The notes beneath the pieces are model-generated. The model was given only the letters and a program-made list of their open reading frames with translations, did not search any database and had not been told where the DNA came from. A stretch of DNA of 47,124 nucleotides from a virus, in the IMG/VR virus record IMGVR_UViG_3300025327_000052, positions 1-47,124 of that record. One strand, 5' to 3'. The first letter of the stretch is position 1, and each line of letters opens with the position of its first letter. Positions 1 to 7,216 of the stretch are shown here, one piece after another. The translations under genes and the position numbers were made by a program.

Positions 1-1
1 C

Positions 2-109
2 AAGTGGAGTGACGTCCGGGTAGAGATGGGTCGCACGCGGCAGGAACACATCGTCACCGGCGTCTTTAGGGAGACGACACAGGCGGCGTCTCAGACCCCC
101 AGGGCGTAG
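2..109 (+). CDS. C-terminal end of an unidentified protein (cut by window edge)
   Basis: Only this plus-strand frame stays open from the left edge to a TAG at 107-109; the other two frames close within 25 bases. The visible 35 residues are polar and basic (KWSDVRVEMGRT near the start) with no recognisable motif. A ribosome-binding-like GAAGGGAAG follows for the next gene, which fits an operon continuing in from the left. Function unknown. Confidence 0.45.
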   Translation, partial: KWSDVRVEMGRTRQEHIVTGVFRETTQAASQTPRA

Positions 110-121
110 AGAAGGGAAGCC

Positions 122-298
122 ATGAGCTACGACACGAAATGTTACAAGCTGGCTGAGGCGTTCATGGTGGACGTGCGGGCTGAAGAGCCCGAGATGACCG
201 AGGACGCCGCGACGGCCCACACGAAGGCGCTGGCGCAAGTCATTCAGAACGAGATCGAGAACTACATCGAAGAACTGTCGCTGAAGCCGAGCGCATAA
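122..298 (+). CDS. Small acidic hypothetical protein (58 aa)
   Basis: ATG at 122 follows GAAGGGAAG at good spacing. The product starts MSYDTKCYKLAEAFMVD and is rich in Glu, Asp and Ala, with a helical middle and no membrane segment. Small acidic early proteins of this kind are common in phages, where some bind host or DNA-metabolism proteins, but nothing here shows a partner. Its place just upstream of the recombination genes suggests early expression. Confidence 0.6.
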   Translation: MSYDTKCYKLAEAFMVDVRAEEPEMTEDAATAHTKALAQVIQNEIENYIEELSLKPSA

Positions 299-304
299 AC
301 GAAA

Positions 305-325
305 GGCCGCGCTGTGAACGCGGCC
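305..325 (+). other. Intercistronic hairpin
   Basis: GGCCGCG and CGCGGCC form a perfect 7-bp stem around the 7-base loop CTGTGAA, between the stop of the 58-residue gene and the GGAG ribosome site of the next. No T run follows, so an intrinsic terminator is unlikely. It may act in mRNA processing or stability. Confidence 0.45.
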
Positions 326-341
326 CCACAGGAGAAAACGC

Positions 342-770
342 ATGGACACCGTAGCACGACCGAGCCCGTTAGACAACCCCGCCCTGGCGACAACCTTGGC
401 ACAGATCCGCCCGCACCCCGTCGATGTGCGACACGCGGCCATCGAATCCTGTGTGGATGCTGTGGCACGAGTGCTCTTTCAAGCCGCAGCGATCTACGCC
501 GGCCTGCCCGATGCCGACTGGCACTCGGCGGAGTTCCGCGTGAAGGAGCCCTACCGCCACGAGGCGATTCTGGCGGTGGCGTCACAGGATCGGCTGCTGA
601 TCTCGCGGGCGAGGTCTCGGGCGATTGCTGCCATTCCCGGCCGCGTCGAAGGGGAACTCGGCGACGAAGTGTCCCCCGGCGAGTTCACGATGTGCGCGCT
701 CGCGGGCGAACTGATGATCGGCCTTTACCCGACGAAGGTGCTGGCCGCTTATGCGGAGGAACGCCGATGA
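342..770 (+). CDS. Hypothetical protein (142 aa)
   Basis: ATG at 342 has AGGAGAAAAC just upstream. The protein is Ala-rich and mixed helical, without signal peptide, membrane segment or a motif I recognise. Its last codons overlap the next start in an ATGA (767-770), so the two genes are probably translationally coupled. Function unknown. Confidence 0.65.
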   Translation: MDTVARPSPLDNPALATTLAQIRPHPVDVRHAAIESCVDAVARVLFQAAAIYAGLPDADWHSAEFRVKEPYRHEAILAVASQDRLLISRARSRAIAAIPGRVEGELGDEVSPGEFTMCALAGELMIGLYPTKVLAAYAEERR

Positions 771-988
771 GCCCGCGACCGATCGAGCACGATCCTGACA
801 AGTTCTACCTCGGCGATGGCGTGTTCGTGATGCCCGGCAGTTATCGGGGCGAAATCATCATCACGACCGAAGATGGCATCTCGGAACACAACCGCGTCGT
901 ACTCGGCCCCGAAGAACTCAACAGCCTCAACACCTGGCTGAGTCAATGGAAGTTCTTGCGAAAGACACCAAAGGCGGCAACATCATGA
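767..988 (+). CDS. Hypothetical protein (73 aa)
   Basis: The start is set by the ATGA overlap with the preceding gene; the frame is open further upstream, but that part lies inside the other gene. The product (MSPRPIEHDPDKF...) looks like a small beta-rich soluble protein. It ends in an ATGA overlap with the ERF gene, so it travels with the recombination module. No family recognised. Confidence 0.6.
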   Translation: MSPRPIEHDPDKFYLGDGVFVMPGSYRGEIIITTEDGISEHNRVVLGPEELNSLNTWLSQWKFLRKTPKAATS

Positions 989-1770
989 GCCCGAGTCAAC
1001 CGGTCCTCGCCCCAGTGATCGATGTTGAACTCCGGCCGAAGTCTCAGGCGCTGGAGGCGACCACCGAAACCGGCCTGACGATGTTCGAGCGCATGGTACG
1101 CGATCCCTCCGTGGACGTGGACAAGCTCGAACGGCTCATGGCAATGCACGAACGAGCACAGGCCCGGCTCGCTCAGGAGCAATTCAACGCGGCCATGAGC
1201 GCGGCGCAGAAGGAAATGCGCCCCGTCGCGGCCGACGCCCACAACAAGCAAACGAATAGTTGGTACGCATCTTACGCCGCCCTCGACAACAAGATCCGGC
1301 CAATCTACACGCGCCACGGCTTCGGGTTGTCGTTCGACACGGGCGACTCGCCGCTCGCTGACAACGCCCGCGTCCTTTGCCACGTCTCACACTCGGCCGG
1401 CTGCATGCGGACCTATCACGTGGACATGCCGACGGATGGCAAGGGTGCGCGCGGCGGCGACGTGATGACGAAGACGCACGCGGTCGGCGCGGCCCTGTCC
1501 TACGGCGCCCGCTACCTGCTGAAGATGATTTTCAACATCGCCGTAGGTGAGGACGACCGCGACGGCAACGATCCGCCAGTCAAGGAAGTGAAAGCGCCGG
1601 CCGGCTTTGACGACTGGTGGACGGACCTGCAAGCGACCGCCGATGACGGCTACAAGGCGTTAGAGGCTGCGTGGAAAGCATCCAAGGCTGAGTATCGCCA
1701 CCACTTGAACGAGACCGCACGGCCGGCGTGGGAGCAAGTGAAAACTCGGGCGGCCAAGGTGCCAGCATGA
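985..1770 (+). CDS. ERF-family single-strand annealing protein
   Basis: This 261-residue protein fits the ERF (essential recombination function) family of phage annealing proteins, which pair complementary single strands during phage recombination. The conserved core is about residues 65-192: QEQFNAAMSAAQ, a region with Tyr94 and Tyr98, the THAVGAALSYGARYLLK helix and the acidic GEDDRDGND end. The ATG at 985 is preferred over one 39 bases upstream because it forms the ATGA overlap usual in this operon. The next gene is its expected partner exonuclease, again joined by ATGA. The C-terminal 65 residues vary in the family and here are Trp-rich and helical. Confidence 0.88.
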   Translation: MSPSQPVLAPVIDVELRPKSQALEATTETGLTMFERMVRDPSVDVDKLERLMAMHERAQARLAQEQFNAAMSAAQKEMRPVAADAHNKQTNSWYASYAALDNKIRPIYTRHGFGLSFDTGDSPLADNARVLCHVSHSAGCMRTYHVDMPTDGKGARGGDVMTKTHAVGAALSYGARYLLKMIFNIAVGEDDRDGNDPPVKEVKAPAGFDDWWTDLQATADDGYKALEAAWKASKAEYRHHLNETARPAWEQVKTRAAKVPA

Positions 1771-2438
1771 AGATCCACGACTGCGAACAACGCTCGCCGG
1801 AGTGGTTCGAGGCTCGGCTTGGCCGACTGACCGCCAGCGATTGCCGTGACGCCTTCGCCACAGTGAAGTCTGGGGAGTCGGCCGGACGGAAGCGCGTCCG
1901 GGCCAAGCTCGTGGTGGAGCGGCTGACTGGTATCTGTCAGGACGACGGCTACATCAACGCGGCGATGCAGCGTGGACTCGACCTTGAGCCAGCCGCTCGC
2001 GCCGCCTACGAAGCCCACACGGGCCTGCTGGTGGACGTCTGCGGCTTCGTCTCGCATGACGACCTGATGATCGGCTGCTCGCCCGATGGCGTCATGGACG
2101 GGCTGACAGCCGGCGTGGAGCTGAAAGTTCCGCTCATTGCGACACACATCGGATACCTGCGAGGGCACCATGGCGTGCCGTCCGAATACCTGCCGCAAGT
2201 GATGCACAGCCTGCTCGTGACTGGCGCGACGTGGTGGGATTTCGTCTCGTTCGCGCCGGAGTTGCCGGACCACCTGCGCCTGTTCCACGTCCGGCTGCAA
2301 CGTCAAGACGTGGACATGTCCGCGCACCTGTCCTCCGTCAAGCGGTTCCTAGCTGAAGTCAACGAGGAAGAACAAGCCCTGCGCACAATGGCGAATCCTT
2401 CGGCGCAGCTACAGGCGGCGGTTGAGGCCCTAGCGTGA
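1767..2438 (+). CDS. YqaJ/lambda-Exo-type recombination exonuclease
   Basis: A 223-residue PD-(D/E)XK nuclease of the YqaJ viral recombinase family. It should chew one strand of a double-stranded end so that the ERF protein can anneal the exposed strand. Visible motifs are the N-terminal QRSPEWFEARLGRLTASD, GLDLEPAARAAYE (Glu74), GCSPDG (Asp107), VELKVP (Glu118 and Lys120) and YLPQVMHSLL (Gln144), in the right order and spacing. Start at 1767 from the ATGA overlap with the ERF gene. Lambda Exo and Beta are the same kind of pair in reverse order. Confidence 0.9.
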   Translation: MKIHDCEQRSPEWFEARLGRLTASDCRDAFATVKSGESAGRKRVRAKLVVERLTGICQDDGYINAAMQRGLDLEPAARAAYEAHTGLLVDVCGFVSHDDLMIGCSPDGVMDGLTAGVELKVPLIATHIGYLRGHHGVPSEYLPQVMHSLLVTGATWWDFVSFAPELPDHLRLFHVRLQRQDVDMSAHLSSVKRFLAEVNEEEQALRTMANPSAQLQAAVEALA

Positions 2439-2881
2439 CGTTCCTCGGCCTTGTCACGGAGGACGGCGCGAAGCTCGTGCTGGACAAGCCAGACGTCTAC
2501 CGCGAGTACATCAAGAAGTTCGCGGCCGATGAGGTTGTCGTCACCGTCAAGCGGAAGCCTCGCGAGCAGGGCACGCAGGCCATGCGCTACTACCGAGGCA
2601 TTGTGATCCCGGAGATTGCCGAGGCATGCGGGTATGCGGACCCTGACGAATACAAGTCGGTGCATGAGGCGATGGCGTGGAAGTTTCTGCGGCTGCCAGA
2701 TGGCACGTTTGGCGAGCCGCGCCGACGCAGCACAGCAAAAGACGATCTGTCGATGGAGGAAATGAGCCGCTACATTGATCAGGTGATCACGTTCGCAGAG
2801 ACGTCCATTCCGGGATGTCCGCGAATCACGCGGCCCGAGGAAGCGGACATGGACAAGGTTGTCGATCCGGGGTGGCGATGA
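2435..2881 (+). CDS. NinB-like recombination accessory protein
   Basis: A 148-residue protein starting with GTG in a GTGA overlap with the exonuclease. A central YYRGIVIPEIAEACGY helix, then WKFL, then RSTAKDDLSMEEMSRYIDQV resembles the lambda NinB pattern, in which a basic linker is followed by a Ser/Thr-Lys motif and a helix. NinB-type proteins bind single-stranded DNA and assist phage recombination. The resemblance is by eye and moderate. The location right after the annealing protein and exonuclease supports a role in recombination. Confidence 0.55.
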   Translation: MTFLGLVTEDGAKLVLDKPDVYREYIKKFAADEVVVTVKRKPREQGTQAMRYYRGIVIPEIAEACGYADPDEYKSVHEAMAWKFLRLPDGTFGEPRRRSTAKDDLSMEEMSRYIDQVITFAETSIPGCPRITRPEEADMDKVVDPGWR

Positions 2882-3426
2882 TGTCTATCCCACTTGGCTT
2901 CTGTCAGTGCGGTTGCGGTGAGCCGACGACGGTTTGCAACAGGAACCATGCGCGTCTCGGCTACGTCAAGGGACAGCCGTTCCGGTTTATACGTAACCAC
3001 AGCACGCGAGTTTCCAGACGCGCCGACGTTTACAAGACTAAGCGCGTGAGCGGCAGTAAGCACGGCTCCGTGTTGGAGCACGTCCTGATTGCCGAGAAGG
3101 CGCTCGGGCGTCCATTACCTGACGGCGTTCAGGTGCATCACGTTGACGAGAATCGCCGGAACAACGCCAACACGAACCTCGTCATTTGCCCGGACCAGTC
3201 TTATCACCTGATGTTGCACGCGAGAGCGAAAACATTCCGAGCTGGTGGCAACCCGAACACGGAGCATGTGTGCGGCATATGCGGCATTGTCAAGCCGCTG
3301 GACCAGTTCAATAAGCAGGCGAAGAACCGAGGGCGCGGGCTCAATTCACAGTGTCGCCAGTGCCAGTCTAACTACTTCAAGTCTTGGCAACAGCGCGCCG
3401 CCGCGAGAGAGGAAGTGACGGCATGA
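2878..3426 (+). CDS. HNH endonuclease with N- and C-terminal zinc clusters
   Basis: A 182-residue HNH nuclease. The HNH core is GVQVHHVDENRRNN at residues 84-96 (His87, His88), the Asn pair and the downstream SYHLMLHAR histidines (110, 114). The N-terminus has a CQCGCGEPT cluster, and a second zinc-ribbon-like pair lies at Cys132/Cys135 and Cys159/Cys162. The start is the first of two tandem ATG codons (2878, 2881), which forms an ATGA with the upstream gene. Such proteins in phages act as homing-type nickases or modular DNA-binding nucleases; which applies here is unclear. Confidence 0.8.
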   Translation: MMSIPLGFCQCGCGEPTTVCNRNHARLGYVKGQPFRFIRNHSTRVSRRADVYKTKRVSGSKHGSVLEHVLIAEKALGRPLPDGVQVHHVDENRRNNANTNLVICPDQSYHLMLHARAKTFRAGGNPNTEHVCGICGIVKPLDQFNKQAKNRGRGLNSQCRQCQSNYFKSWQQRAAAREEVTA

Positions 3427-3647
3427 CGATCCGGTGCGGCCGATGCTTTCATGTCATCGATCCCGCCGACATGCGCGAGCGGTTCAACCCCGGCGATCGG
3501 GACGAGCCTTCGCACTATGAGCCAGCCTGCCGCTATTGCTCGCCAGACAGTGACGATCTCGCCGCGTCCCGTGACGCCTACGATGATCGCCGGCTGAGCG
3601 TGTTTCGTGAGGGCGTTCCTTTAGGGGCGGAAGGCGAGGGGCACTAA
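3423..3647 (+). CDS. Small zinc-ribbon-like protein (74 aa)
   Basis: Starts MTIRCGRCFHVID and has a second Cys pair in ACRYCSPD, giving a C-x2-C ... C-x2-C pattern that suggests one bound zinc. It is otherwise hydrophilic and acidic. ATGA overlap with the HNH gene upstream and TAATG overlap with the HNH gene downstream. Role unknown; DNA, RNA or protein binding is possible. Confidence 0.6.
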   Translation: MTIRCGRCFHVIDPADMRERFNPGDRDEPSHYEPACRYCSPDSDDLAASRDAYDDRRLSVFREGVPLGAEGEGH

Positions 3648-4033
3648 TGGCCGATCTAATCCGCGATTGCCCGCCTAAGCCGACGCCACGTCTCTTCGAG
3701 AAGGTCCAGAAGGCTAAGGCCGCGGACGCCTTGTGGCGGGCTGTGTGCCGAGAGGTAGACGAGCGGGACCGCTTCCACTGCCGGGCGTGCCAGCGGCGGC
3801 TCACGCGCACACTGGCCGCTATCCCTGCGCGTCTGGAGCGGCATCACGTCGTGCCCGTATCACGTGGGGGCCAGGACACAACGGCGAACGTCTGCCAGTT
3901 GTGCCTCGAATGCCACACGCGCCGCCATGTGAGCCGAGAGCTTGAGATCCGTGGCGTGGCGAATGGCGTGCTGACATTTACTCGGGCCGGCCGGACCTGG
4001 ACGTCCGAGCCGCCCATGTTTGACGTGCTGTGA
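3647..4033 (+). CDS. HNH endonuclease (128 aa)
   Basis: A compact HNH nuclease: C-x2-C at 45-48 (FHCRACQRR), RHHVVPVSRGG at 65-75 with catalytic-type His67, Asn81, then C-x2-C-x2-CH (83-90). The pattern matches McrA-type phage HNH proteins. It is the second HNH gene within 1 kb. The start overlaps the previous stop as TAATG, and the gene ends in TGATG with the next. Confidence 0.8.
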   Translation: MADLIRDCPPKPTPRLFEKVQKAKAADALWRAVCREVDERDRFHCRACQRRLTRTLAAIPARLERHHVVPVSRGGQDTTANVCQLCLECHTRRHVSRELEIRGVANGVLTFTRAGRTWTSEPPMFDVL

Positions 4034-4275
4034 TGATCCGCTGGCTGCTCCGTCTCGTGGGCTGCTGTTCGCACCCCGCCGAGGGCTTGATCCGCGAACT
4101 GCGGGGGACCGTCCTGCACTTTGTCTGTGAGTGCGGTAAGTCCTGGCCGGCGATCACGCGAACGCCGCAGGACTACAAGCGCATGAAGGCGTTGGCGAAG
4201 CGGCTGGAACAGTCGAAGCGCACGCCGGCCACCGTCGTGCAGATGCCCAGGCGGCGCGCGGGACGGAGCCAGTAA
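4033..4275 (+). CDS. Small hypothetical protein with Cys cluster (80 aa)
   Basis: The ATG at 4033 makes a TGATG junction with the HNH gene; a GTG directly before it (4030) is an alternative start. The product has an N-terminal hydrophobic stretch with a CCSH motif, then FVCECGKSW, so four Cys/His ligands could bind a metal. The C-terminal half is very basic (RMKALAKRLEQSKR, PRRRAGR), which suits nucleic-acid contact. No family recognised. Confidence 0.55.
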   Translation: MIRWLLRLVGCCSHPAEGLIRELRGTVLHFVCECGKSWPAITRTPQDYKRMKALAKRLEQSKRTPATVVQMPRRRAGRSQ

Positions 4276-4908
4276 ATGCAGCCGTACTACCAGGACGAAC
4301 TGGTGACGCTGTTTTACGGCGATTGCAGAGAGATATTGCCGTCTCTTTCGGCTGATGTGCTTGTTTGTGATCCGCCTTACGGGGTCGGCATGGACAGTTT
4401 CTTGGACGATTTCACGACTGGCCTAGCCGGCGTGGATGCTGCTCCTGGCATTCGAGCGGCCATCTTCCATTCGCCTCGTCTCGTAATGAGGTTTTCTTCG
4501 GCGCTCAAGACGTGGCAATCGGAGCGGCTGTTGTGGATGCACAAGGTTGCGGACATTGCCGCTCCGTGGCGCGGCTGGTCAATGAACAGTGAGGCCATTC
4601 TAATCGCATCGCGTGAGCGGAAGGGTTGGCCTGACCCAGAGACATATCGGTCCGATGTCTACACCGTCGGTCCGTGGGAGCGGAGCGGGCATCCGTGCGC
4701 GAAGCCGATGGTTGTCGTGACTGACCTCGTATGTAGATTGGCGAATCAGTCAGACGTAGTGATCGATCCGTTCTGTGGAAGTGGGACCACGCTACGCGCA
4801 GCCAAAGATCAGGGCATCAAGTCGATCGGCATTGAAGTAGACGAAGCGTACTGCGAATTGGCTGCGCGACGGATGTCACAGGGCACGTTAGCGGAGATGT
4901 TCCAGTGA
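4276..4908 (+). CDS. Orphan DNA methyltransferase, beta class (N6-adenine or N4-cytosine)
   Basis: A 210-residue Rossmann-fold methyltransferase. The catalytic DPPY is at residues 32-35, followed by a target-recognition region, the HPCAKP motif (139-144) and the AdoMet-binding DPFCGSGTTLRAA (164-176). DPPY before FxGxG is the beta-class order. It should transfer a methyl group to an amino nitrogen in a specific DNA site. No restriction enzyme is next to it, so protection against host restriction or regulation is likelier than a complete restriction-modification system. Base composition looks slightly less GC-rich than its neighbours, which hints at separate acquisition. Starts directly after the previous TAA. 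Confidence 0.88.
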   Translation: MQPYYQDELVTLFYGDCREILPSLSADVLVCDPPYGVGMDSFLDDFTTGLAGVDAAPGIRAAIFHSPRLVMRFSSALKTWQSERLLWMHKVADIAAPWRGWSMNSEAILIASRERKGWPDPETYRSDVYTVGPWERSGHPCAKPMVVVTDLVCRLANQSDVVIDPFCGSGTTLRAAKDQGIKSIGIEVDEAYCELAARRMSQGTLAEMFQ

Positions 4909-5273
4909 CGCAGCCCTCGCTGTGGGACGTCGCGGCCAGGACGGTGCAGGACACCAGCCTGGAGGCGTATCTGAAGATCCTGCCGACGCTGACGAAGCGT
5001 GAGATTGCCGTGTTCTTCGCGCTCTGGGACTACCTGCACGCAACGGGGCACTCGGACGCGACCGGCGCCGAGTTGACTGGCTGGATGGTTAGACGGCAGC
5101 AAGCGAGGGATTTCAACGACTGCCGGCCGAGGATCACGGGCCTCTTGGCGAAGGGTTGGGTTGAGAAAGTGACCGCTCGGAAATGCCGGCAGCATGGCAC
5201 CACGGCGCACCCGGTACGGCCGTGCGTGCCGAGAGCAGCGGTAGCTCGGATGCAGACGAAGGATCACTCGTGA
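4905..5273 (+). CDS. Predicted winged-helix DNA-binding protein (122 aa)
   Basis: GTG start in a GTGA overlap with the methyltransferase. Residues about 25-95 read like a winged helix: KREIAVFFALWDYL, GAELTGWMV, a recognition-helix-like stretch with RPRITGLLAKGWVEKV, then a basic wing. Such proteins regulate transcription or assist replication. The C-terminus is basic with scattered Cys. Assignment rests on pattern, not on a recognised family. Confidence 0.5.
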   Translation: MTQPSLWDVAARTVQDTSLEAYLKILPTLTKREIAVFFALWDYLHATGHSDATGAELTGWMVRRQQARDFNDCRPRITGLLAKGWVEKVTARKCRQHGTTAHPVRPCVPRAAVARMQTKDHS

Positions 5274-5288
5274 ACGAGGCGCGGCGGC

Positions 5289-5411
5289 GTGGAAGGAACA
5301 CGCCCTGAAGCTAGTAGGCCATTGAAGGAACTGGACATCACAGCGAGATGGGGAACGGGCGATCCGAACGAGCGGCTAGAAAGCGCCGAAAGCAAAGGCG
5401 ACTCCGCATGA
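5289..5411 (+). CDS. Possible small ORF (40 aa)
   Basis: A GTG at 5289 with GAGG about ten bases upstream opens a frame starting VEGTRPEASRPLKEL that ends in an ATGA overlap with the next candidate (5408). The overlap style matches the rest of the operon. The region 5274-5717 is poor in clear genes: another 33-codon ORF in this frame (5466-5567) and the basic ORF at 5408 compete with it. Confidence 0.3.
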   Translation: MEGTRPEASRPLKELDITARWGTGDPNERLESAESKGDSA

Positions 5412-5677
5412 CCACCTGGTGCGGAGCGGCGGTGACGACGTTGTGTCTCGGACGGAAGAAAGCCCGTGCAGGCCGTAAGAAAGCCAAGGCCGACCGTCGG
5501 CGCCACGAAGCCGTGTTGCGTCGGCGATTTCTCCGAGGACGCGCTGTGCCTCCAAGAGACGCGGTGAGATTTCGACTCGCGTTTCGCGTGACTGAGGCTG
5601 AACGTCAGGAGACGGCGTGCGCTGGAGCGTCACCCGTAGGCCCGTCGCCGGAGCGTTACCGGCCCGCGTCTCGTTGA
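5408..5677 (+). CDS. Doubtful basic ORF (89 aa)
   Basis: Starts MTTWCGAAVTTLCL; an in-frame ATG at 5348 would give 109 residues. The product is extremely rich in Arg, Lys and Ala (GRKKARAGRKKAKADRRR), as expected from either a nucleic-acid-binding protein or an out-of-frame read of GC-rich DNA. The ATGA junction at 5408 favours a real gene. Function unknown. Confidence 0.33.
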   Translation: MTTWCGAAVTTLCLGRKKARAGRKKAKADRRRHEAVLRRRFLRGRAVPPRDAVRFRLAFRVTEAERQETACAGASPVGPSPERYRPASR

Positions 5678-5717
5678 CGAGTAGACGATAGGCAAAAGAG
5701 CGGCGAGAGGTAATTAG

Positions 5718-6137
5718 ATGTTCTATTGGCTCCCCAAGCCCAAGCGCGCACCGGTGGCACATTGGAGCGATTCTGAGCCGTTGATGCCTGAACTACCACG
5801 GCCACGCTTTCAGTTTATGACGCGACCGTCAGGGCGTCGGTGGACAACGTTTCACTCTGCCGATTACAGGTTCCTTCCACACAAGACGGCAGGAGTCTAC
5901 GTGTTCTATCGAGACCGTCGGCCTATCTATATCGGTCGGGCGCAGGACTTGAGAAAACGAATGATCGCGCACCGATGGAAGTTTGGAAACTGCGACTACG
6001 TGAAGGCGTGCATTCTGCGCCGGCATGAGCATCGGGCCTGGCTGGAACACCGGTTGATATCCAAGCTCAAGCCGTCGTGCAACGCGGTGATCTACCGGAA
6101 CGCTGGCGGGTGTCTCGTCAGATCGGAAGCCTACTAG
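5718..6137 (+). CDS. GIY-YIG nuclease domain protein
   Basis: A 139-residue protein whose C-terminal two thirds form a GIY-YIG nuclease: GVYVFY (59-64), YIGRA (71-75), the Arg79/Arg81 pair, catalytic-type Glu110 in WLEHRLISKLKPSCN and Asn122. All expected key residues are present. The first 50 residues are a separate basic segment. GAGAGG lies upstream of the ATG. Family members cut DNA as homing, repair or restriction nucleases. It sits directly before the replication gene (TAGTG overlap), so a role in replication-linked processing or homing is possible. Confidence 0.82.
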   Translation: MFYWLPKPKRAPVAHWSDSEPLMPELPRPRFQFMTRPSGRRWTTFHSADYRFLPHKTAGVYVFYRDRRPIYIGRAQDLRKRMIAHRWKFGNCDYVKACILRRHEHRAWLEHRLISKLKPSCNAVIYRNAGGCLVRSEAY

Positions 6138-7216
6138 TGGCATGGCTTCGTATTGATGATCGGTTTCGGACGCACCCGAAGATCCAGCGGGCGCAGCTCG
6201 GTGGGTGGCTGCACTTCTGCGGGATCAGTTATTGCCGGGAACACTTGACGGACGGACTGATCCCGCGTGAAGCCGTTGGCACGCTCGCCCCAGGCTTGAT
6301 GACGCCCTACAAGCACGCGGCCAGGCTCGTCGAAGTCGGCCTCTGGCACGAAGAGAAAGACGGCTTTCGAGTGCATGACTTTCTGGACTGGAACCCGACT
6401 CGGGATGAGGTAGAGGCGAACCGCGAATGGGGGCGCCAACGGAAAGGGCTCTACCGGGACAAAGACGTTACGGCCGCCGTGCGAGAGCGTGATCAAAGCC
6501 TCTGCCGCTACTGCGGCGCCCTTGTGAATTGGACCGACCGGCGTAGCGAGTTCGGCGGCCAGTTCGACCATGTGATCCCTCGCGGCCCGGCGACCCTAGA
6601 GAACGTCGTGGTGTCGTGTCGTGGCTGCAACATCCGCAAGAACGACAGAACACCAGATGAAGCCGTAATGCCACTTCTCCAAGTCGGAACTAGTTCTGGA
6701 CGCGAGAAAACTAGTTCTAAACGTCCCGTAACTAGTTCCCCTCACGCGAGCGCGCGTATAGGCGCGGGTGACGCGGGCTTGGGCTCTCTCTCTGGCTCTG
6801 ATCGCTGGGATCTGGATCTGCCGGAAGAGAGTCCGAGAGAAACCACGCCGCCGGTGTGGGTAAAACCTCACGAAACAGCTGGCGCGACCCCGTTACCTAT
6901 TCTGGACGGCCTACACCGCCTGCACGCCTGGTGCTGCTCTCGTGGCGTGTGTGTGCCGATAGGGCTGCACTCGGAGTTCTGCGGACGACTGGGGACGCCT
7001 GACGCTGATGTCAGGTTGCGGGCGTGGTATCCGGCCGTTGTGGCCCAGTTCGAGGGCCGAGGGATCGGGGATAACCTATTCCGCTTCTGGCAGCACGAGT
7101 TCGAGGGCTGGGTTGGCACGGTGACGAGTCGGCCGGCTGACATGAAGGCCGGCAAGGGTGCGCGCATGGTCGAAGCGTTCCGCACAGCCGGCGCGAAGAT
7201 CGGCGGTGGCACGTGA
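6137..7216 (+). CDS. Replication-organizer-like protein with central HNH nuclease domain
   Basis: GTG start in a TAGTG overlap with the GIY-YIG gene; 359 residues. Residues 1-95 (WLRIDDRFRTHPK, GLIPREAVGTL, a paired-helix region, DFLDWNPTRDEV) match the winged-helix N-terminal domain of phage replisome-organizer proteins. Residues 110-175 are an HNH nuclease (C123-x2-C126, Asp144-His145, C161-x2-C164-Asn165). A Ser/Thr-rich linker at about 185-240 is encoded by the 21-bp repeats at 6688-6738. The C-terminal part (about 265-345) has a conserved-looking FCGRLGTPDAD ... LFRFWQHEFEGW region. I infer origin binding and replisome loading, with a possible nicking activity. The next gene may be its loader partner. 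Confidence 0.7.
   Translation: MAWLRIDDRFRTHPKIQRAQLGGWLHFCGISYCREHLTDGLIPREAVGTLAPGLMTPYKHAARLVEVGLWHEEKDGFRVHDFLDWNPTRDEVEANREWGRQRKGLYRDKDVTAAVRERDQSLCRYCGALVNWTDRRSEFGGQFDHVIPRGPATLENVVVSCRGCNIRKNDRTPDEAVMPLLQVGTSSGREKTSSKRPVTSSPHASARIGAGDAGLGSLSGSDRWDLDLPEESPRETTPPVWVKPHETAGATPLPILDGLHRLHAWCCSRGVCVPIGLHSEFCGRLGTPDADVRLRAWYPAVVAQFEGRGIGDNLFRFWQHEFEGWVGTVTSRPADMKAGKGARMVEAFRTAGAKIGGGT
6688..6738 (+). repeat. Three 21-bp-spaced AACTAGTTC iteron-like repeats (candidate origin)
   Basis: AACTAGTTC occurs at 6688-6696, 6709-6717 and 6730-6738, each start exactly 21 bp after the last. The first copy extends to the perfect palindrome GAACTAGTTC. The repeats lie in a locally AT-richer stretch inside the replication-organizer-like gene, in its linker between domains, where they encode a TSS every seven residues. 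Lambda carries its origin iterons inside gene O in the same relative position. Origin function here is inference. Confidence 0.6.

Noticed and set aside
5466-5567. 33-codon ORF starting with GTG
   Set aside because: The product (MQAVRKPRPTVGATKPCC...) looks fairly protein-like, but it has no ribosome site and competes with the longer frame at 5408. Neither can be decided by eye.
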